Positions 17,483 through 26,237 are shown, numbered from the stretch's first letter. The stretch is 64,000 bases of DNA from Poritiphilus flavus (GCF_009901585.1 NZ_WXYO01000007.1:248001-312000), one strand, 5' to 3'. Made by a program: numbers and translations. Notes: generated from the sequence alone by a model not told the origin.

Positions 17483-17780
17483 TTTAGTTGATCGTTGATA
17501 GTTATCAGTTGACAGTTTCCCGGCTTCATAACTTGAAATACTCGATTTCACAATTTTATAGTTTTACGATTTCACACCTTCCCGATTTCCCATTTTCAAA
17601 TTGTCACTTTCTCAAATTTTCAAATCTACATACCCTCTTTCTGCTTTTAAAATGCAGGGAAAGCCACTAACTTGGTTTTGGGGTGGGGTTTGGAACCCCA
17701 GTGTCAGTTGGCGGTGAACAATGCATAGTAATCAGTAATCAGTAATCAGTAAACAGTGAACAGTGAACAGTGAACATTTC

Positions 17781-17939
17781 TCCGTCCAATAATCTAATAA
17801 TCCAACGATCTAAACGTCTAACCATCCAATTGTCCAACCGTCTAACCATCTATTAATCTAACCATCTATCTGTCTAATCGTCTAACCGTCCATACGTCCA
17901 TCAATCCAACCATCTAACCGTCTAACCATCCAACAGTCC
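17781..17939 (+). repeat. Degenerate octamer array in block B
   Basis: About 19 units of eight bases, such as CATCTAAC and CGTCCATA, follow the CAGTRAW tract. Confidence 0.8.
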
Positions 17940-18008
17940 TAAAAAACTTCCAACTTTAATCTTGAGTTTAAACTTGAACTTAATCTTAATCCTAAACTTT
18001 TACCCGCC

Positions 18009-19589
18009 CTATTGCTTCACATTGATCAACACCGCCTCACAGCTTTTTAGATCGGAATTCAGTACAATATTCTCCGAGCCTTCATTATCTACGATCTCAA
18101 TAGCTACAGTATTCGGAGGGAAACGGCCCAGGTTGTGGGCATAGAGAAAGAGGTCATTAGGAGTTCCCTTTTTTAATTTGATATCAAAATGACTTTTGCG
18201 ATACTCCAGAGAATGTTTGTAGACAACCGCCTCCCCATTAACGTAAATGGACACCAGGTCGCCATCCTTCCTGCCGTGGTCCCAAAGGCTAATCCGGATC
18301 TCATCCGTGCTTACCTCCAGTTCCTTTCGGTAAGAAATACTACGCCCGTCAAATTCCATCCTCAATGGGACTTCCTCTTTTACCGCAACCGGTTCAGCCG
18401 GAACCTCCTCTTTTTCGACGGTTTCAACCGGGGGCGGTACCGGAATGGGTTTTGGTTTGGGAGCGGGAGGGGTAGTAGCCGCTACGGGTTGTTTTTCCTT
18501 CCTTGGGGCCTTTTTTATAGTAAAAAACGGAGTTGCAAACTTTGCCACCTGATAGCGATTTACCGGATTTTGCTCAATACCCATTACCCTGTAATTGTTG
18601 CCATTGGGCAAACCGCGGTCCAGACGTATACCGTCTTCGGCCTTGCTGTTATCATAAATACCCAGATCCTGGATCACCACATCGTCCTTGATCAGAAAAA
18701 AACGGATCTTCTTATGAGGATCTATATTCGTAGATTGCCATTTCAGGGAGACTTCGCTCGGAGCCATCCAGGTAACCCCGGCCTTGGGATAGGTTATTTT
18801 AATCGTAGATCGGTAAGCCAGGCGCTCTTTGACCCTTTTTTGGTTGAGCTTATCCATGGCCTTCTTGAAATCGCGATAGGCGGTTATGGAACTGAGACCG
18901 GCATTGGAACCCTCCAGTAATCCATACCATTCTTCCAACAGTGGAAGCGCATCTTTCCAGGCGATCTCACTGGGATACTTTTTTTCTATCTCCTTGATCT
19001 TGGAATATATCTTTTTAAGTGATTTTTTGTCTGCAGCGGCAGACTGGCCTAAATCATTAGAAACCAGCTTCAATGCATGATCCAGTTTATGGTAACCATA
19101 ACGGTTTTCCAGAAAGGTAATGGCTTCTTCGTAGTTGAGCGAGTTGGTTTCCTTGAATTTAGCGGCGATCTCATAAGCTTTCTGATATTCCCTTAATCCG
19201 ATATCTATAGTAGCCTTGGCTACCATAGTACTGGTTGGCGCCGGGTTTTCCACGGCCTGGTTCATCATTTTTATCAATAAAGCCTTGGGAATACTTTCCC
19301 TCATATCTTCAAACCCTATTTTGAAACAGTCGAAAGCCATTCCAGGCGATTCCAGGAGCACGTATTTCTCATCATTTGATACAAGGTTGTAACCAGTGCC
19401 ATAGGTTGATAAGATGGAGTTCATAGCCTTTTCTTGCCAGGGCTCCGGCTTTTCTGCAATAATCTTCTTGCTCAGAGAAATGGGGTCATCTCCGGGACCT
19501 GTGATAAGTTTATCACTGTCCGCCAGGACGCCGCCAAAGGATGTTGTCACCGCTAAAAGCAGACTGAGCAATAGGTAGGTCTTTCGCAT
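18009..19589 (-). CDS. Secreted protein with proline-rich linker, function unknown
   Basis: This 526-residue protein has a signal peptide (LLLSLLLAVTTSFGGVLA). Residues ~25-260 are helical and hydrophilic. Residues ~260-370 resemble a beta sandwich (KITYPKAGVTWMAPSEVSLK, the pattern of a Ser-Thr-rich anchored/fibronectin-like domain). A Pro/Glu-rich linker (PPAPKPKPIPVPPP and VEKEEVPAEPVAVKEE) precedes a C-terminal ~95-residue domain (EIRISLWDHGRKDGDLVSIY to the end) which I recognise only as a recurrent secreted module of Bacteroidota. The role is probably in the envelope. No catalytic motif is seen. The gene is alone and convergent with the dehalogenase. Confidence 0.65.
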   Translation of the reverse strand: MRKTYLLLSLLLAVTTSFGGVLADSDKLITGPGDDPISLSKKIIAEKPEPWQEKAMNSILSTYGTGYNLVSNDEKYVLLESPGMAFDCFKIGFEDMRESIPKALLIKMMNQAVENPAPTSTMVAKATIDIGLREYQKAYEIAAKFKETNSLNYEEAITFLENRYGYHKLDHALKLVSNDLGQSAAADKKSLKKIYSKIKEIEKKYPSEIAWKDALPLLEEWYGLLEGSNAGLSSITAYRDFKKAMDKLNQKRVKERLAYRSTIKITYPKAGVTWMAPSEVSLKWQSTNIDPHKKIRFFLIKDDVVIQDLGIYDNSKAEDGIRLDRGLPNGNNYRVMGIEQNPVNRYQVAKFATPFFTIKKAPRKEKQPVAATTPPAPKPKPIPVPPPVETVEKEEVPAEPVAVKEEVPLRMEFDGRSISYRKELEVSTDEIRISLWDHGRKDGDLVSIYVNGEAVVYKHSLEYRKSHFDIKLKKGTPNDLFLYAHNLGRFPPNTVAIEIVDNEGSENIVLNSDLKSCEAVLINVKQ

Positions 19590-19743
19590 TGGTAAGGGTT
19601 TATAGTATATTGGGTTATGCTGTGTTTAACTTCTTGATCCTCATAGTATTTAACTGTAAACCGCCGTATTTATTATCCCTTTTGTCGAAAAGTGGGCCTA
19701 AATTCCTGCTCTTTGAACATGATATGCTTCAATTAATTGTTTT

Positions 19744-20574
19744 TCAGTGTTCTAACAGAGCAATTATGCGTAGTGGTGCCCCGCTGCCACCCTCAATCTT
19801 CATCGGAAGCGCCACGACCTGGAATCCGTATGCCGGAAGTTCTTCCAGATTAGTCAGGTTTTCAAAGGCCGGAATATTCTGCCCCAGCAAGATCACATGG
19901 CTCTCAAAATCCTCAGATTGCCCGTAATCTATGCTGGGCGTATCAATTCCTATGGCGTTAATGTTCCTTTCTTCTACCAGCCAGTTGGCCGCTTCGGTGG
20001 AAATGCCCGGAAAATGCAGTTTCTTTACAGCCGCTTCGCCGCGTTTTGCGGTACCAAGGTACTTTTCCTTGTCCGGGTAATATCTGCTATGACCGGTCTC
20101 CAGAAGCACGATCACACCCTGTGGAAGCTGCATATTGTTCTTAGTCTCCCAATCAATAAAATCTTCTTTGGTAATTAAATAATCTCTATTATTTAAAGCA
20201 TTACTTGAAACATCTATTTTTACAGCCGGGCCTACCAGTTTCTCCAGCGGAACCTGATCTACGGATTGGCGGTTTTCGGCGAAATGTATAGGAGCGTCCA
20301 AATGTGTACCTCCATGTTCTGCGGTGGTAAAGTTGAAGGCAGAGTAGTAATATCCTTTGTCTGTATGCCCCTCAAAAACAGTATCCAATTCAAATTCCCT
20401 TGAGGTAACCCAATAAACAGTCTCATCTGAAAAGCTATGGGTCAGGTCCACGATCTTTGGAGGTACGGACAGTTTGGTTTTTTCCTCACCCGGGACTTTG
20501 TTCTCACTATTGCCATTTTTACAGGCTGCCAATATCACAAGTAGCGCAGTAGCAATTGCATTGAATCTTCTCAT
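19744..20574 (-). CDS. Cyclase-family (kynurenine formamidase-like) metal hydrolase, lipoprotein
   Basis: This 276-residue protein has a short lipoprotein signal (LVILAAC). The cyclase/KynB motif HGGTHLDAPIHF binds the two metal ions and is complete. SVDQVPLEKLVGPAVKIDV and NAIGIDTPSIDYG are also family sequences. KynB hydrolyses N-formylkynurenine, but many cyclase-family members act on other substrates, and a lipid-anchored one is unlikely to be KynB. The exact reaction is open. It is read in the same direction as the DUF4258/alanine dehydrogenase pair, with a 58-base gap. Confidence 0.82.
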   Translation of the reverse strand: MRRFNAIATALLVILAACKNGNSENKVPGEEKTKLSVPPKIVDLTHSFSDETVYWVTSREFELDTVFEGHTDKGYYYSAFNFTTAEHGGTHLDAPIHFAENRQSVDQVPLEKLVGPAVKIDVSSNALNNRDYLITKEDFIDWETKNNMQLPQGVIVLLETGHSRYYPDKEKYLGTAKRGEAAVKKLHFPGISTEAANWLVEERNINAIGIDTPSIDYGQSEDFESHVILLGQNIPAFENLTNLEELPAYGFQVVALPMKIEGGSGAPLRIIALLEH

Positions 20575-20632
20575 CTGATCTGAATTTTGATAGTTTTAAG
20601 TTGATATTTCCTCCTCACAAGTTTTAAACCTG

Positions 20633-21019
20633 TTATTGCGAAAGTTCCAGATTATCGATCACCAATGAATCCGGGCAATTGGAAACGGTTAGTTTACCGG
20701 ACCCCGTTCGCAGTTCCGCTTCGATCACGTAGGTCTTACAGGGCTCAGCCTTAGTATCGCTAAGTCCAAAATCTATGTCTCCGTCAGACAAAAATCGCGC
20801 GATAACCGCGGAGTCCAGCACCTGGTCTTGCATCATTGCCTCAACGCTTCCGGAATAGCTGATTGGTTTGGACCTTAAGTCTTTAAGTACCCTGCAATTG
20901 GGCAAATAGCAGAATTCCGTGCCGGTTTGGTCTGATTTCTTTTTGAGGAATAATGTCAGGAATATAAGGCCAATGGACAGACCTACCAGATATAAGCCAA
21001 TGCGTTTTAAAAGGGGCAT
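20633..21019 (-). CDS. DUF4258 domain protein
   Basis: This 128-residue protein has one N-terminal membrane helix (about 8-26) and a soluble domain with conserved cysteines (FCYLPNCRVLKDLRSK, then CKTYVIEAEL, then NCPDSLVIDNL). It matches the DUF4258 type that I know next to alanine dehydrogenase in flavobacteria. The gap to the ald stop is two bases, so they are cotranscribed. Function is not known. Confidence 0.75.
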   Translation of the reverse strand: MPLLKRIGLYLVGLSIGLIFLTLFLKKKSDQTGTEFCYLPNCRVLKDLRSKPISYSGSVEAMMQDQVLDSAVIARFLSDGDIDFGLSDTKAEPCKTYVIEAELRTGSGKLTVSNCPDSLVIDNLELSQ

Positions 21020-21021
21020 AC

Positions 21022-22221
21022 TTAAAATATAAGAAAATTGATATCGCTGAACTTCAGATCAAACCATTCTCCTACTGACTTGTTCGTGAGTATGCCATGG
21101 TACATATAAAGACCGTTGCGAAGGCCTCTGTCAAAACGCAAAGAATTCTCAAGGCCTCCTTCTTCCCCAATCTTTAGCAGATAGGGTGTGAAGATATTGC
21201 TTATAGAGACCGAAGAGGTCTTCGGGTATCTGGCTGGGATATTGGGAACTGCATAATGGATTACCCCGAATTTCTCCCTGGTGGGATTGTCATGGGTTGT
21301 TACTTCACTGGTCTCAAAACAACCTCCCATATCAATACTAACATCTATTACCAGCGAGCCTTTCTTCATGGATTCCACCATGGTCTGAGAGACCAGAACA
21401 GGACTTCGGTCCTTGCCTCGTACCGCACCAATGGCCACATCGCAACGCATCAGGGCTTTTGCCAGATTTTTTGGTTGCAGTGTAGAGGTATAAATGGTTT
21501 GGTTCAGGTTGGTCTGTATGTTTCTCAATTTGGTGATCGAATTATCGAATACCCGGATGTTGGCACCCAGCCCTAAGGCAGAGCGGGCGGCGAATTCCCC
21601 GACAGTTCCCGCACCAAGTATCACCACCTCTACCGGGGGTACACCACTGATATTCCCAAACATTAGTCCGTTACCGTGATTGGTAGCCGCCAGGAGTTCC
21701 GCTGCGATAAGTACAGACGAAATACCTGCTATCTCACTCAGGGAGCGGACCACAGGATATTTTCCATCTTCATCCCGAATGTATTCAAAGGCTACTGCAG
21801 TAATGCGTTTTTTGGCTAATTCTTCAAAATACGCCTTGGACTGGGTTTTGATCTGTAAGGCGGAGATCAAAGTAGCCTGAGGGTTCATCATTTTTAGTTC
21901 CGTCAGGGTAGGGGGTTCCACCTTCAATAAGAGCGGGCAGGAAAATACTTTTTTAGTGTCGTTGGTTATGGTAGCACCCGCGTTGGTGTAATCCAGGTCT
22001 GAAAATTTAGCCCCTGTGCCGGCTCCTGCCTCTATCAATACTTTGTGCCCGTGTGCTGTAATGGCATTCACTGCATCAGGTGTAAGGCAGATACGCTTTT
22101 CCTGGTATTGGTTTTCCTTTGGCAGCCCGATGTAAAGCTCACCTTTTTGCTTTAAGACTTCCAGGGTTTCTTCTTGTGGCAGCAGTTGCTGTTTGCTAAA
22201 CGGGGAAGAAGGTTGGTCCAT
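21022..22221 (-). CDS. ald: Alanine dehydrogenase
   Basis: This 399-residue enzyme interconverts L-alanine and pyruvate plus ammonia with NAD. The N-terminal AlaDH/PNT domain (IGLPKENQYQEKRICLTPD, AGAGTGAKFSDLDYTNAGA) and the NAD domain (VVILGAGTVGEFAARSALGLG) are both evident, as is AIGAVRGKDRSPVLV. The N-terminus is about 30 residues longer than in classical Ald (SPFSKQQLLPQEETLEVLK), as is usual in Bacteroidota. It is the first gene of a pair with the DUF4258 gene. A closely related function as the alpha subunit of transhydrogenase is unlikely, because the beta subunit and membrane part are absent. Confidence 0.9.
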   Translation of the reverse strand: MDQPSSPFSKQQLLPQEETLEVLKQKGELYIGLPKENQYQEKRICLTPDAVNAITAHGHKVLIEAGAGTGAKFSDLDYTNAGATITNDTKKVFSCPLLLKVEPPTLTELKMMNPQATLISALQIKTQSKAYFEELAKKRITAVAFEYIRDEDGKYPVVRSLSEIAGISSVLIAAELLAATNHGNGLMFGNISGVPPVEVVILGAGTVGEFAARSALGLGANIRVFDNSITKLRNIQTNLNQTIYTSTLQPKNLAKALMRCDVAIGAVRGKDRSPVLVSQTMVESMKKGSLVIDVSIDMGGCFETSEVTTHDNPTREKFGVIHYAVPNIPARYPKTSSVSISNIFTPYLLKIGEEGGLENSLRFDRGLRNGLYMYHGILTNKSVGEWFDLKFSDINFLIF

Positions 22222-22331
22222 AGGCTGATATTCAGATCCCTTACCAAAGGGTTAACCTCAAAATTACAATTTTTTGCCGAAATTATATGGGCGATTGCCC
22301 TTCCTCAGCTTCATTATCCCCATAACAAAGA

Positions 22332-22350
22332 ATCCCGCCATAAGCGGGAT
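22332..22350 (-). terminator. Hairpin downstream of the gene at 22382
   Basis: Arms ATCCCGC (22332-22338) and GCGGGAT (22344-22350) enclose a 5-base loop, 32 bases past the stop of the minus-strand gene at 22382-23020. The following minus-strand sequence (TTCTTTGTTATG) is only moderately T-rich, so its strength is uncertain. Confidence 0.65.
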
Positions 22351-22381
22351 CCTGAATATTGTTATTTTAAATCTGGAATAC

Positions 22382-23020
22382 CTAGAAAAGGCTTTTGAAC
22401 GAATGCCGTAGTTGTTTTACCAGGTTGTCCATAACCCTGTTAGGCGTTTTTTGAGAAAGATCTTCTTCTGCCGAAGTCAGGGGTTCTTCCGGGATATTGA
22501 TCCCGGCTTTCTTTAGCTCGTCCCGTTCCTTGTTCTTGTAGTACTGCAATTCAGCATCCATGGCCTCAAGGTCTATACCGTGAACGTGCTTGTCATACAG
22601 TTTGATCCTAACGAAATACACAAAAGGAATGATGACCATACATACTGGTAATAACCACAGTACATTTTTTACATCGATGAGTAAGTTGTCCGAGTACACC
22701 ACCTCAAAGATCTGGAAGGCGTACATACAAATGGGGATAAGGAGAATGTGATACCACCAGTGCCTGCATGTAAAAAACCAGATAGTAAGGAGGTAAAGGG
22801 GGATGATCTTTCCAAGCAGCCACCAGAAATACGTATTCAGATCTGCAAATCCGTTTCGGTCTATTTCCAGTCCGAACAGACTGATAGTAGCGTCAGGGTC
22901 GGTTGGCAGATATTCATGCGCCTTGAACAGAAAAGGTGACGCAATTACCAAAAAGACAATGATTGTTTCAATAAATAATCGCCTGCGGGCTTTCCTACTT
23001 TTATCTTTTGCATTAGCCAT
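22382..23020 (-). CDS. Membrane protein of unknown function
   Basis: The 212-residue protein has a basic N-terminus (MANAKDKSRKARRRLFIE) and four hydrophobic helices (about 15-33, 63-86, 89-105, 122-141). A cytoplasmic tail of ~65 residues rich in Glu/Lys (KNKERDELKKAGINIPEE) follows. It contains a Trp-rich loop (WFFTCRHWWYHILLIPICMY). I do not recognise the family by name; similar proteins occur in flavobacteria. It is a single-gene unit followed by a hairpin. Confidence 0.6.
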   Translation of the reverse strand: MANAKDKSRKARRRLFIETIIVFLVIASPFLFKAHEYLPTDPDATISLFGLEIDRNGFADLNTYFWWLLGKIIPLYLLTIWFFTCRHWWYHILLIPICMYAFQIFEVVYSDNLLIDVKNVLWLLPVCMVIIPFVYFVRIKLYDKHVHGIDLEAMDAELQYYKNKERDELKKAGINIPEEPLTSAEEDLSQKTPNRVMDNLVKQLRHSFKSLF

Positions 23021-23154
23021 AGGTCAATTGCTGATTTGGGGATTCTTAAAATTGCTAACGTGAATTACGAGGTATTATGATTGCCCACATAAGTTTTCTC
23101 CTACTTTTTAACTAAAATTCGATAAAGTTTCAAATTTCATCGACAAAATGGCAC

Positions 23155-23187
23155 AAAAAAAATGGGGCGCTTCTAGAAACACCCCAT
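23155..23187 (-). terminator. Terminator of the small lipoprotein gene
   Basis: Arms ATGGGG (23162-23167) and CCCCAT (23182-23187) can extend inward through TTC/GAA. Read on the minus strand, the hairpin is followed by a T-run (complement of A at 23155-23162). It is 30 bases past the stop of the gene at 23217. Confidence 0.75.
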
Positions 23188-23216
23188 ACTATCTATATCT
23201 GAAGATAAATTCTTAT

Positions 23217-23426
23217 CTATTTTCCTTTCTTATTGGAAGAGCGAACTTTAGATCTGTCAACCGCGTTTTTTACGGTAATTTTACTTCGATCCACGTTTTT
23301 AATTGTAATCTTACTTCGGTCTACGCCTTGTTCGTAAGCTTGATCATCCGCCGTGTCTGTTGTACACGATGCTGCCATTAAGATCAGGCATGTGCAAATG
23401 CCCGCGAGGAATTTCTTAGTGTTCAT
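23217..23426 (-). CDS. Small lipoprotein with three VDRSK repeats
   Basis: This 69-residue lipoprotein has a signal peptide ending in the lipobox MAASC (Cys21). The mature part holds three near-identical repeats: VDRSKITIKN (35-44), VDRSKITVKN (45-54) and VDRSKVRSSN (56-65), followed by a basic end (KKGK). The mature chain is highly hydrophilic, so it is probably unfolded or binds a polyanion or another envelope component. It has its own terminator. I do not know the family. The coding nature is supported by the signal peptide, the repeats and the terminator. Confidence 0.65.
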   Translation of the reverse strand: MNTKKFLAGICTCLILMAASCTTDTADDQAYEQGVDRSKITIKNVDRSKITVKNAVDRSKVRSSNKKGK

Positions 23427-23625
23427 CGTAATAAGTTTTTAGTTAAAGATTTGTTAAACGTTTTCTAAAACAAAAGTAGGAAAAAATCTCCTAAATTCTG
23501 TCTTATAATCGGCAAAATAATGCACTTAATCGGAAAAAACAAGCTTTTGGTCGATTATTTGACCATTCGTCGAAATTTCTACAATAAAACAGCCGATTGA
23601 ACGATGATGGCCGTTTTAACAAAAC

Positions 23626-24042
23626 TTAAGATAGGCGAATTTCACGTGTGTTATCATCGATCACCTGGATGTAGACAGGGATGCAATTTTCGGGAAGAAG
23701 CGATGGAATTTTTTCAGGCCATTCAATAAAAATCCAGGCATCCTGACTGAAATAATCCTCTAACCCCAGATCCAGGGCCTCTTCTTCGCTTTCTATGCGA
23801 TAGAAATCAAAATGGTACCCTAAAAGTCCACCCTCCGAATCCTCATATTCATTGACCAGTCCGAAGGTCGGACTCTGGGCCTCTGATCCTCCTAGTTCTT
23901 TAACGATCGCCTTTATAAGCGTAGTTTTTCCCGCCCCCATTTCGCCGTAAAAACAAAGTGCCCTGGCGGGAGCTGAACGGATGATTTCTTTAGCCGTATT
24001 TCTTATTTCCTCTAATGAAAATGTCATTTCCTGAACTGCCAT
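23626..24042 (-). CDS. tsaE: TsaE, tRNA t6A synthesis ATPase
   Basis: TsaE is the ATPase of the TsaB-TsaC-TsaD-TsaE system, which makes N6-threonylcarbamoyladenosine at position 37 of tRNAs reading ANN codons. The start at 24040-24042 (MAVQEMTFSLEEI) gives 138 residues, the normal family length; the in-frame extension to 24153 would add 37 residues of unlikely sequence. The Walker A is GEMGAGKTTL, the loop SPTFGLVNEYE is typical, and IFIEWPEKIPSLLPE is the Walker B-like end with the conserved Glu/Trp. It is divergent from the HTH gene at 24313. A second Met, at MTFSLEE, is also possible. Confidence 0.92.
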   Translation of the reverse strand: MAVQEMTFSLEEIRNTAKEIIRSAPARALCFYGEMGAGKTTLIKAIVKELGGSEAQSPTFGLVNEYEDSEGGLLGYHFDFYRIESEEEALDLGLEDYFSQDAWIFIEWPEKIPSLLPENCIPVYIQVIDDNTREIRLS

Positions 24043-24312
24043 ATTTTGCCTTAATATTTTATGTCGTCTGATATCGCCTAAACTCGCAAACTTCGGGGTA
24101 AATATACTGCATTGACCTATGGCTGGAATAGATTTTTTTACAAATACATCCATTTCCTACAGTTCTATTTTTAAATAGCCTGCAATAGCTTGTCGAAATA
24201 AAAAAATTGATCTATTATTAAGTCCCGAAACTTACCAGACTTGTGAACCTGCCTGTGCGGGCTACATGTGGATTCTGCATAGGTGATTTCAAATACTTAT
24301 GTCAGACCAGCA

Positions 24313-24603
24313 ATGAATTCTATTAAAAACCTTGAGCGCCTTCAATTACTTCACTTTCTCATAAAAATGGAACAAACCGGTTCTCCTATGGAACTTGCCG
24401 ATAAACTCAGGGTGGGCGAGCGGACGGCCTATCTTTTATTGGAACAACTCAAAGATTACAAGGCTAAAATAGCTTATGACAGAAGCCGTAAGACCTATTT
24501 TTATAAAAACGATTTTGAACTTGAAGTGAGCATTTCCGTAGCCGTAAGCAATGGCGGACAGATCACCCATCTCTTCGATGGAAGTTACTTTGTAAAAGGT
24601 TGA
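24313..24603 (+). CDS. Small HTH-domain protein
   Basis: From the ATG at 24313 the protein has 96 residues. Residues 1-60 form a winged helix of the HTH_11/DeoR-like type (LERLQLLHFLIKMEQTGSPM, then LADKLRVGERTAYLLLEQLK). The rest is a short beta-rich segment (TYFYKNDFELEVSISVAV). It is probably a DNA-binding protein. It is convergent with porX and has no operon partner. Its target is unknown. Confidence 0.7.
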   Translation: MNSIKNLERLQLLHFLIKMEQTGSPMELADKLRVGERTAYLLLEQLKDYKAKIAYDRSRKTYFYKNDFELEVSISVAVSNGGQITHLFDGSYFVKG

Positions 24604-24692
24604 TATGGTATAACTAAAAGCCTGAAAACCGGTAATCTTGTCTAATTTACCTTAATCGACAGGCATTTCATATTGCCAGGAAAACTTCAATA

Positions 24693-26237
24693 TTACCTCG
24701 GTTCAAGTACTACAAAAGGAACGATCATTTCCTCCAGGGATACCCCTCCGTGCTGATAGGTGTTCCTGTAATAACTCACATAGTGATTGTAGTTGTTCGG
24801 GTAGGCAAAGAACATATCATTTTTAGCGAAAATAAAGGAGCTGCTTACATTAATACTCGGTAAGTGGATTTTTGATGGATCCTTGGCCTCCAGTACTTCC
24901 TTCTCTTCATAGGTCAGGCTTCGTCCAGTCTTATACCTTAGGTTTAAGCTGGTCTCCTTATCGCCGATCACCCGCGAAGGCTGCTTTACATTGATAGTTC
25001 CATGGTCTGTGGTAAGGATGAGTTTCATTCCCATGTTCTGTGCCTGCTGAATGATCTCCAGTAAAGGTGAATTCTTAAACCAGCTGAGGGTAAGAGATCG
25101 ATATGCTTTATCGTTAGACGCCAGCTCTTTGATCACTTCCATTTCCGTTTTGGCATGAGAGAGCATGTCCACAAAATTGTAGACGATAACCGTGAGATCA
25201 TTGTCTTTCTGCGATTTAAAATTCTGAGAGAGGGTTTTACCCTGTTTCAGGCTGCTGATCTTGTGGTATTCCCATCGGATGTCCATCCCCAATCTTTTGA
25301 GTTGTGCACCCAAAAACTTGTCCTCAAAGAGGTTTTTACCTCCTTCGTCCGTATCGTTCTTCCACCAATCAGGATGTCTTTTTTCCATGTCCAGAGGCGT
25401 AAGCCCGGAAAAGATCGCGTTTCTGGCGTACTGAGTGGCCGTTGGCAGTATACTGTAATAAGAGACTTCTTTCCTTTTCTTGTAAAATGGGCTAAGCGCG
25501 TCTTCAAAGGCAAACCACTGATCGTAGCGCAAATTGTCTATAACAACAAGCAGCGTAGGCGCCTCTCCCAGCTCTGTTTGCACCAGTTCACGGAACAGGG
25601 TATGGGACATCACCGGTCCTTCACCATTGTCGAACCAGTCGACATAGTTCCGATCGACAAACTTGCTGAACTGGCTATTGGCTTCAACCTTTTGGGATTC
25701 AAGGATCTCGAACATGCCGGAGTCTTCGATCTCCTCTAGTTGTAATTCCCAATAGATCAGCTTTTTGTAGAGTTCAGCCCATTCTTGCCAGGAGTTTACC
25801 ATGGAAAGATCCATGGCGATCTTACGAAATTCCTGTTGGTAATTCGCGGTAGTCTTTTCGGAGACCAGTCTGGAATGGTCCAGGTTCTTTTTAAGGGAAA
25901 GTAATATCTGATTTGGATTGACAGGCTTGATAAGATAATCAGCGATCTTGGAGCCAATCGCCTCTTCCATAATATATTCTTCCTCACTTTTGGTGATCAT
26001 GACAACTGGTAGGGAAGCATCCAATACCTTGATCTCAGTAAGGGTCTCAAGGCCGGTGATCCCTGGCATGTTTTCATCCAGAAAAACGATGTCAAACCGT
26101 GTTTTTCGTATCTCTTCCAAAGCGTCCTGCCCGCTTTTGCAGGTTACCACTTCGTAATTTTTGCCTTCCAGGAATAGGATATGGGGCTTTAGCAGGTCTA
26201 TCTCATCATCTACCCACAGAATTGTGATCTTGTTCAT
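24693..26237 (-). CDS. porX: PorX, response regulator/PglZ domain regulator of type IX secretion
   Basis: This 514-residue protein has an N-terminal receiver domain (about 1-120; acidic pocket VDDE at 9-12, phosphoacceptor Asp54 in VFLDENMPG, Lys in LIKPVNP). A helical linker and a C-terminal PglZ alkaline-phosphatase-fold domain follow; TLLVVIDNLRYDQW and LILTTDHGTINVK supply the metal ligands. In Porphyromonas and Flavobacterium PorX controls type IX secretion with the kinase PorY. Its presence agrees with the type IX cargo gene at 52032. It is head-to-head with the HD phosphohydrolase gene at 26266, with under 30 bases between start codons. Confidence 0.92.
   Translation of the reverse strand: MNKITILWVDDEIDLLKPHILFLEGKNYEVVTCKSGQDALEEIRKTRFDIVFLDENMPGITGLETLTEIKVLDASLPVVMITKSEEEYIMEEAIGSKIADYLIKPVNPNQILLSLKKNLDHSRLVSEKTTANYQQEFRKIAMDLSMVNSWQEWAELYKKLIYWELQLEEIEDSGMFEILESQKVEANSQFSKFVDRNYVDWFDNGEGPVMSHTLFRELVQTELGEAPTLLVVIDNLRYDQWFAFEDALSPFYKKRKEVSYYSILPTATQYARNAIFSGLTPLDMEKRHPDWWKNDTDEGGKNLFEDKFLGAQLKRLGMDIRWEYHKISSLKQGKTLSQNFKSQKDNDLTVIVYNFVDMLSHAKTEMEVIKELASNDKAYRSLTLSWFKNSPLLEIIQQAQNMGMKLILTTDHGTINVKQPSRVIGDKETSLNLRYKTGRSLTYEEKEVLEAKDPSKIHLPSINVSSSFIFAKNDMFFAYPNNYNHYVSYYRNTYQHGGVSLEEMIVPFVVLEPR

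Larger units (their letters stand above)
17208..18008 (+). repeat. Composite repeat block B
   Basis: This 801-bp gap between convergent genes holds no credible gene. It contains CAGTRAW heptamers (17205-17246), the palindromic element (17247-17272), GTTGAYA heptamers (about 17278-17300), octamers (17382-17482), then the copy of the block A segment (17484-17699, ending in the hairpin GGGGTTTGGAACCCC at 17685-17699), more CAGTRAW heptamers (about 17725-17775), octamers (17781-17939) and a final A/T-rich tail. The hairpin differs from that of block A in sequence but keeps its stem. Confidence 0.8.

Noticed and set aside
15339-18008. Insertion sequence around the dehalogenase
   Set aside because: There is no transposase, no terminal inverted repeats of IS type and no target duplication; only direct composite repeats are seen.
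24043-24153. Longer N-terminus of TsaE
   Set aside because: The added 37 residues are not found in TsaE, whose normal length is reached from the Met at 24042.
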